NCBI RefSeq assembly: GCF_015207245.1
Contig: NZ_JADEXF010000019.1
Span: forward strand, 1-12,062
Reading direction: 5' to 3'
Origin: Nostoc cf. edaphicum LEGE 07299
GTDB taxonomy: Bacteria > Cyanobacteriota > Cyanobacteriia > Cyanobacteriales > Nostocaceae
DNA length: 12,062 nt
In this document: positions 7,577 through 12,062 of the stretch, one piece after another
Position numbering within the stretch: position 1 is the first letter of the stretch
Layout of the letters: each line of letters opens with the position of its first letter
The notes under the pieces: generated by a model
What the model was told of the DNA's origin: nothing
Seen by the model: the letters and a program-made list of their open reading frames with translations, nothing else
Databases searched by the model: none
Program-made: the position numbers and the translations under genes

Positions 7577-9652
7577 TTAAAATCGCTGCCCAATTCCTAG
7601 ATGCACTTTGCTTTCTCCTTGGTCGTTAATGCCATAGTCAGCCCGAATTAAGCCTAGTGGTGAATTTAATCGCACTCCCGCCCCATAACCAAAACCATAA
7701 CCTACTTTATCTCGTACACCTGCCGGATTTCCTAATACAGTATCACCAGAACCTAAATCCGAGGCAAAGTCGGCAAATAATACACCCCCTACGATTGGTA
7801 AGACGGGAAAACGGTATTCTGCCGAAGCCAACACATAACTGCGTCCACTGCCAACTTCTCCAGAATCGTAACCGCGCACTGAGTTGGAACCACCCAAGTT
7901 AAAACTTTCGTAGGGCGGTAAATTCCCAAGGACGGTACCGGCTTGGACATTCACCGCAAAGACTTGTGGCTGTTTGCTGTTAAATAACTGTACTGGTAAA
8001 TACTGGCTGTAGTTAGCTTTGAGGCGATTAAGGGAAATATTACCTTGACCGATGGGGACAGATTGTTCTGTACTCAGACTCAAAACGGAACCTTTAGTTG
8101 GATTGAGGGAATTATCCCGTTGGTCTTTGGTGGCGGTGAAGGATACGGTAGTTAGGTCGTCAATACCAGTTCCACTCGCAGAGAGGGGATTGCCCTGAAC
8201 GTCAGTTGAGGTAATATTACCTTGGCGATCGCGAATACTAGTTCGGGTATAGTTTAATCCTAATGAGGTATTCCAATCATCAATTGGTCGCTGCAAGCTG
8301 ACACCACCGCCAATTTGCCCTTCTCGCACCTTGTCGCCGTTGGTTAACTTAATCTTGTCATCAAAGGTTTCCGAAAGTTCCTGACTACGAAAACCATTTA
8401 CAGTGTAGCCGAAGCGATCGGGGTTAGTTATCCGATAAGGACTAGTAAATTTGGTATTAAACTGCAAGTCTCGGCTACTTACACCAACATTCACGCCTAA
8501 AGTATCATTAACACCGCCGACATTCTGATCTTGATAGCTGATTGTACCTACCAATCCCTGATCGGCATTGTAACTACCACCCAAGTTAACACCACGCGCC
8601 CCAGTTTCTTTGAGTTGGTAGACTAAATCAAGTTTTGTTGCATCTCCTTCTAGGGCAACATTCACAGTTTCAAATAAACCAGTACGATATAGCTGTTGAA
8701 TGTCTTGTTTAACGACATTTTCTTGGAAGACTTGACCGGGTTTCAACTTGAGTTGTTGTTGGAGGAAATCTGCTTTGGTGCGTCCTCCAACGGGATTACC
8801 CTTGCTATCTACGGTTTTACCTTCATCGTTGACAAAGCGAAACTTGATATCACTTACCAAGCCTTCAGCGACATTCACAGTGAGAATGCCTTGAGAACTG
8901 GGTTTAATTGATAACACCCGCGCCAAGTTATAACCATTGTCGGCGTACCACTTGTTAATTTGTGCTACTGCTTGTTGCAGTCCACTGGGACTGATGGTGG
9001 TTCCAATCTGAGATTGCAAACGTTGTTGGGCGACTTGATAGGTAAATACTTTAGCACCAGATAGTTGCAGCGATCGCACAATCACTGGTTGGACTTGGTA
9101 TACTACATTCAATCCAGCCTGTGTGCTAAAGCTATTCACACTGACACTACTAAATAAACCTGTATCCAAAATCGCAGTTACATCTCTTTGTAGCTGGCTT
9201 TGACTGGTTTCTCCACCCACCTGGGTTTTAATTACCTGGCGAATGATTTGCTGTAATTCTTGATTGGCTCCCACCACCTGTACATCTGTAGCTGTGACGA
9301 CTAAATTGCTTTCATTAGCAGGAGTTTTGGGGGATGAAGGGGAAAAAGAGGGAGTGGGAAGGAGTGTTACTGATGAATTTCCCTTGTCTGCTGATTTTAA
9401 GACTACCGGGGAATTTTTGCTTGCACTTGTTTGCACGGTGACAGGATTTTGGGAAAATTGTTGTGCAACTATAGTTTCTGGGGAAGCAATTGTCTCTACC
9501 CGTGCAGGAGTGTCTTCAATTATCGGCACCACCAAGTTACCAGCTTTTGCAGTTGGAGTAACGGTTTTAGCAGGTGCAGCCGTTGCTTGCTGAGTAACAT
9601 TGCCAGCAGCTAAAGTAGCTAAAGTAAAAATAGCAGTAGTAGAAACTCGCAT
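7577..9652 (-). CDS. Omp85/BamA-family outer-membrane protein with three POTRA domains
   Basis: This 691-residue precursor is predicted to fold as a 16-strand barrel that inserts proteins into the outer membrane. A signal peptide covers about residues 1-26 (ending near ATAAPA), followed by a Thr/Ser/Pro/Ala-rich linker to about 115. Three POTRA domains then follow (about 117-190, 191-264 and 265-349), with typical phrases such as ILDTGLFSSVSV and LYRTGLFETVNV. The barrel runs from about 351 to the end, has the hallmark VRGY of the L6 loop at 592-595, and closes with a terminal Phe (GIGQRF). Three POTRAs is usual for cyanobacterial Omp85, against five in proteobacterial BamA. Cyanobacteria often have several paralogues, so this may not be the essential copy and I give no symbol. 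The ATG at 9652 directly begins the signal peptide. An intrinsic terminator lies just downstream; the LpxB-related gene is divergent. Confidence 0.93.
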   Translation of the reverse strand: MRVSTTAIFTLATLAAGNVTQQATAAPAKTVTPTAKAGNLVVPIIEDTPARVETIASPETIVAQQFSQNPVTVQTSASKNSPVVLKSADKGNSSVTLLPTPSFSPSSPKTPANESNLVVTATDVQVVGANQELQQIIRQVIKTQVGGETSQSQLQRDVTAILDTGLFSSVSVNSFSTQAGLNVVYQVQPVIVRSLQLSGAKVFTYQVAQQRLQSQIGTTISPSGLQQAVAQINKWYADNGYNLARVLSIKPSSQGILTVNVAEGLVSDIKFRFVNDEGKTVDSKGNPVGGRTKADFLQQQLKLKPGQVFQENVVKQDIQQLYRTGLFETVNVALEGDATKLDLVYQLKETGARGVNLGGSYNADQGLVGTISYQDQNVGGVNDTLGVNVGVSSRDLQFNTKFTSPYRITNPDRFGYTVNGFRSQELSETFDDKIKLTNGDKVREGQIGGGVSLQRPIDDWNTSLGLNYTRTSIRDRQGNITSTDVQGNPLSASGTGIDDLTTVSFTATKDQRDNSLNPTKGSVLSLSTEQSVPIGQGNISLNRLKANYSQYLPVQLFNSKQPQVFAVNVQAGTVLGNLPPYESFNLGGSNSVRGYDSGEVGSGRSYVLASAEYRFPVLPIVGGVLFADFASDLGSGDTVLGNPAGVRDKVGYGFGYGAGVRLNSPLGLIRADYGINDQGESKVHLGIGQRF

Positions 9653-9681
9653 AATATTTAACCTAATTAACTGGGAGTTAG

Positions 9682-9710
9682 TTGTAGAGACGCTAGCGAA
9701 TAGGGATAAT
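9682..9710 (+). promoter_or_regulatory. Possible sigma-70-type promoter for the LpxB-related gene
   Basis: GATAAT (9705-9710) matches the -10 consensus at five of six bases. TTGTAG (9682-9687) is a weak -35, 17 bases upstream. It would give a leader of about 75 bases before the ATG at 9792. The -35 overlaps a half copy of the hairpin repeat (TGTAGAGACG, 9683-9692). The spacer 9653-9791 must also hold the divergent omp85 promoter, for which I see no clear match. Confidence 0.3.
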
Positions 9711-9791
9711 ACTAACTTCCAGCTTCTTTGCCGATTTCCCTATTTATACCTCTTACCCAAACAGACAGTTAATTTTGATATTTTGTTTCTT

Positions 9792-11156
9792 ATGAGTAAT
9801 CTATCTCGGTCATCGCTAGCTTCTAACTCTCAATCTGCAACTTCTCCTTTGCGGTTACTTGTATTAAGTAATGGTCATGGGGAAGATGTGATTGCAGTTC
9901 GGATTTTGCAAGAACTCCAACGACAACCAAACCCACCAGAGATATTTGCTTTACCTCTGGTGGGTGAAGGACGTGCTTATGAACAGTTGGATATCCCCTT
10001 TATCGGTTCAGTCTTGAATATGCCTTCTGGTGGCTTTATTTACATGGATGGCCGCCAATTAGCGCGGGATGTACGCGGTGGTTTATTGCAACTTACCCTC
10101 AGCCAAATTAAAGCTATTCGCCGTTGGGTAAGTTCTCAAAAAAAATTAGGTAATAGAAGAGCGATTTTAGCAGTGGGAGATATTTTGCCACTGTTATTTG
10201 CAACATTCAGTGGCGCTAATTATGCTTTTGTCGGTACGGCAAAATCTGAATATCATGTGCGAGATGAAGCTGGATTATTACCACGAAAATCTAAAGACGC
10301 AGGTTGGGAAAACTTTTCTGGTTCAGTTTACCATCCTTGGGAACGTTGGTTAATGAGTCGTCGCCGTTGTAAGGCTGTGTTCCTTAGAGATGCGCTGACG
10401 ACGGAAACATTAAAACAATGGCCAATTCCAGCTTTCTATTTGGGTAATCCGATGATGGATGGTCTAGAACCGACGTTTTCACGCCAAAAATTTTATAGTC
10501 AGAATATCCAACAGCAAGAGACAGTCCGACCTTTTGTAGTGACTCTTCTTCCTGGTTCTCGTCCGCCAGAAGCATACAGCAACTGGGAAACAATTATGAT
10601 TGCCGTATCTGCATTGATGGCAAGTTTTCAACAGCGCGATTCGATCTTCTATACTTCTAACACAGTAGTATTTTTAGGTGCGATCGCTCCTGGTTTAGAC
10701 TCTAATATTTTATCCCAAAGTGTACAATCCCAAGGCTGGCGCGCTGAATCAGCATCTCCTATCCAACTTCGCGATCCAAATGTCTTGACATTCAAGCAGA
10801 GAAATGCTTATCTGCTATTGACACAACAAGCTTATAATGATTGCTTGCATTTGGGAGATATAGCGATCGCAATGGCAGGTACAGCCACAGAACAGTTTAT
10901 CGGTTTAGGCAAACCTGCGATCGCAATTCCTGGTAATGGGCCACAATATAACCTTGGCTTTGCTGAATCTCAAAGTCGTCTTCTCGGATCGTCTTTGATT
11001 TTAATCGATCAACCAGCAGAAGTAGCGAAGGTTGTACAATCCCTATTTAAAAACCCTGATAATTTGCAAATTATCGCTGAAAATGGTGAGCGACGTATGG
11101 GCAAACCGGGAGCAGCACTACGTATTGCTAATTGCTTGCGGGAAAAATTGGGATAA
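9792..11156 (+). CDS. Lipid-A-disaccharide synthase-related protein (cyanobacterial LpxB-like)
   Basis: This 454-residue protein resembles LpxB, the GT-B glycosyltransferase that makes the lipid A disaccharide, but belongs to the separate cyanobacterial 'LpxB-related' family (TIGR03492 type) whose substrate is not established. The N-terminal half opens with RLLVLSNGHGEDVIA (21-35) and contains AVGDILPLLF (127-136). The C-terminal half has YLGNPMMDGL (216-225), LLPGSRPPE (252-260, as in LpxB) and AGTATEQFIGLGKPAIAIPG (362-381), the expected sugar-nucleotide binding region. No signal peptide; probably cytosolic or membrane-peripheral. I start at the ATG at 9792, because the longer frame to a TTG at 9600 would run into the divergent omp85 gene and adds about 64 residues unlike the family. 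There is no clear Shine-Dalgarno. It is divergent from the outer-membrane assembly gene, which fits an envelope role, but that link is inference. Confidence 0.85.
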   Translation: MSNLSRSSLASNSQSATSPLRLLVLSNGHGEDVIAVRILQELQRQPNPPEIFALPLVGEGRAYEQLDIPFIGSVLNMPSGGFIYMDGRQLARDVRGGLLQLTLSQIKAIRRWVSSQKKLGNRRAILAVGDILPLLFATFSGANYAFVGTAKSEYHVRDEAGLLPRKSKDAGWENFSGSVYHPWERWLMSRRRCKAVFLRDALTTETLKQWPIPAFYLGNPMMDGLEPTFSRQKFYSQNIQQQETVRPFVVTLLPGSRPPEAYSNWETIMIAVSALMASFQQRDSIFYTSNTVVFLGAIAPGLDSNILSQSVQSQGWRAESASPIQLRDPNVLTFKQRNAYLLLTQQAYNDCLHLGDIAIAMAGTATEQFIGLGKPAIAIPGNGPQYNLGFAESQSRLLGSSLILIDQPAEVAKVVQSLFKNPDNLQIIAENGERRMGKPGAALRIANCLREKLG

Positions 11157-11238
11157 TGGGGCAGTGGGTATGGGGCATTGTGGCAGGTTATTCTCCTTGT
11201 CCCCTAGTCCCCTCATTTCCCTTGTCCCTAATCCCTTA
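11157..11238. repeat. Facing G-rich and C-rich heptamer arrays between convergent genes
   Basis: Just after the LpxB-related stop codon the plus strand reads TGGGGCA, GTGGGTA, TGGGGCA (11157-11177). It is followed by a C-rich array in which TCCC recurs at 11200, 11208, 11218, 11225 and 11232, the last three exactly seven bases apart. The G-rich and C-rich arms can pair imperfectly. Degenerate heptads like these are common in filamentous cyanobacterial spacers. The stop codon of the convergent response regulator gene (11236-11238) lies inside the last heptad. The structure could terminate transcription in both directions, but there is no clear T-run. Confidence 0.6.
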
Positions 11239-11961
11239 TGCCACCAACCCCGAACGTAAGGCCCTGACAGCAGCTTGGGTACGGTCATCAGCACATAGTT
11301 TATTTAGAATATTACGAACATGGGTTTTTACAGTACCAACTGTAATGTAGAGTTTCTCGGCAATTTGCCCATTGCTACATCCAGCTACAATCAACTCTAG
11401 GATTTCCAGTTCCCGTTGAGTCAGAGGGTATGTTTCCAAAACTTGCTCGTATTCTGATGCCAACGCCTCAATTTTTACAGTCTTCGGCTTGTCAGAACCT
11501 TGACTTTCTCCAGGAATACCTTGGCGCATCTTCCGCAATACCACGTTGGCAATTGCCGGATCAATCCAAGAGTTACCGCCGTGAGTTGCTTGAATTGCCT
11601 CAGTTAATTTACTGATGCTCGTTTCTTTCATATAATAAGAATCAGCGCCAGCTGCGAAGGCTGCAAGTACAGCATCCTCTGTATGATCCATTGTCAAGAT
11701 GAGAATCTTCGTAGTAGATTGCCCACCATTTTCCGCCTGGGAGCGTTTGAATTTACGAGTGAGTTCGATGCCATCCATATCAGGCAAGCCGATATCTACT
11801 ACCGCTACATCTGGCTTTGCCGTTTCTAAAAGTTTTAATCCTTGGGTAGCATTTGCCGCTTCCCCAATTACTTTCAATGCGCTATGAGACTGTAATGCTG
11901 CTCGTAGCCCCATTCGCGTTAAGTCATGATCTTCAATTAAAATAATACTAATTTCATTCAT
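11236..11961 (-). CDS. NarL/LuxR-type two-component response regulator
   Basis: This 241-residue DNA-binding regulator has a receiver domain at about residues 4-125, with acidic pair E10/D11, phospho-acceptor D56 in VVDIGLPDMDG, switch Thr T90 (ILTM) and Lys K112 (YYMKE), all the residues needed for phosphorylation. A linker of about 40 residues leads to a LuxR/GerE helix-turn-helix at about 178-236 (LTQRELEILELIVAGCSNGQ; the recognition region includes VGTVKTHVRNIL). The start chosen is the ATG at 11961, which places the receiver's first strand four residues in; a TTG at 11997 could add 12 residues that are not part of the fold. No cognate kinase gene is adjacent, so within this window it is an orphan. 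The target genes are unknown. It converges on the LpxB-related gene, ending in a heptamer repeat. Confidence 0.92.
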   Translation of the reverse strand: MNEISIILIEDHDLTRMGLRAALQSHSALKVIGEAANATQGLKLLETAKPDVAVVDIGLPDMDGIELTRKFKRSQAENGGQSTTKILILTMDHTEDAVLAAFAAGADSYYMKETSISKLTEAIQATHGGNSWIDPAIANVVLRKMRQGIPGESQGSDKPKTVKIEALASEYEQVLETYPLTQRELEILELIVAGCSNGQIAEKLYITVGTVKTHVRNILNKLCADDRTQAAVRALRSGLVA

Positions 11962-12062
11962 CGCTACACTCACTCTTGCGCTGTTTGCATCTTTCAAAGT
12001 ATTGCCTTTATGTAACTACTATCTCTTATTTTCCCAAACTTAAGATAGATGATATTTGAACC
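11962..12062. other. Upstream region of the response regulator gene
   Basis: This 101-bp edge region is AT-rich and non-coding on the frames I can judge. It presumably holds the minus-strand promoter of the response regulator gene, but I see no -35/-10 pair worth calling. Confidence 0.3.

Noticed and set aside
9600..9791. Upstream extension of the LpxB-related gene to a TTG at 9600
   Set aside because: It would overlap the signal-peptide region of the divergent omp85 gene and translate its promoter spacer; the extra residues do not resemble the family.
11962..11997. TTG start adding 12 residues to the response regulator
   Set aside because: Receiver domains normally begin just before the first strand, which the ATG at 11961 provides; TTG is a rarer start and the extra residues add nothing recognisable.
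1..12062. Histidine kinase at the left edge and response regulator at the right edge as a cognate pair
   Set aside because: They are 11 kb apart on opposite strands with unrelated genes between; nothing in the sequence links them.

Overview
The window looks like chromosomal DNA from a filamentous, probably heterocyst-forming cyanobacterium (Nostoc/Anabaena-like). The evidence is twelve copies of the HIP1 octamer GCGATCGC, degenerate heptamer repeat arrays (STRR-like) in spacers, a hairpin of the 'TGTAGAGACGTAGCA' type that I recall as common between genes in these genomes, and gene families typical of cyanobacteria. There are eight protein genes and no recognisable tRNA, rRNA, CRISPR array or insertion sequence.

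Left part (1-2755, plus strand): the C-terminal ATPase end of a sensor histidine kinase runs in from the left edge. A 240-bp spacer with a heptamer array follows, then the SEDS-family septal peptidoglycan polymerase gene ftsW and a class I SAM-dependent methyltransferase.

Centre (2730-7284, minus strand): two adjacent genes, 13 bp apart, encode large single-span membrane proteins. Each has about 350 residues of Ig-like beta domains, a membrane segment, and then a different C-terminal head: a seven-bladed WD40 propeller in the first gene and three Ig-like modules plus a Pro-rich tail in the second. The N-terminal halves match in layout and share a motif just before the membrane, so they look like paralogous stalks with different heads. 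I know of no assigned function; this is the most interesting part of the window. The second gene converges on the methyltransferase gene and the coding ends overlap by 26 bp.

Right part (7474-11961): a three-POTRA Omp85/BamA-family outer-membrane protein gene (minus) ends at a strong intrinsic terminator built from the hairpin repeat, which separates it from the two-gene module. Divergent from it, across a 139-bp spacer, is a cyanobacterial LpxB-related (GT-B-like) gene. That gene converges on a NarL/LuxR-type response regulator gene (minus), with facing G-rich and C-rich heptamer arrays between them.

Much of the window concerns the cell envelope: septal wall synthesis, outer-membrane assembly, a lipid-A-synthase-like enzyme and two membrane-anchored scaffold-like proteins. 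Proximity does not prove a shared pathway. For three genes I chose start codons downstream of the longest possible open frame, for reasons given in each entry.
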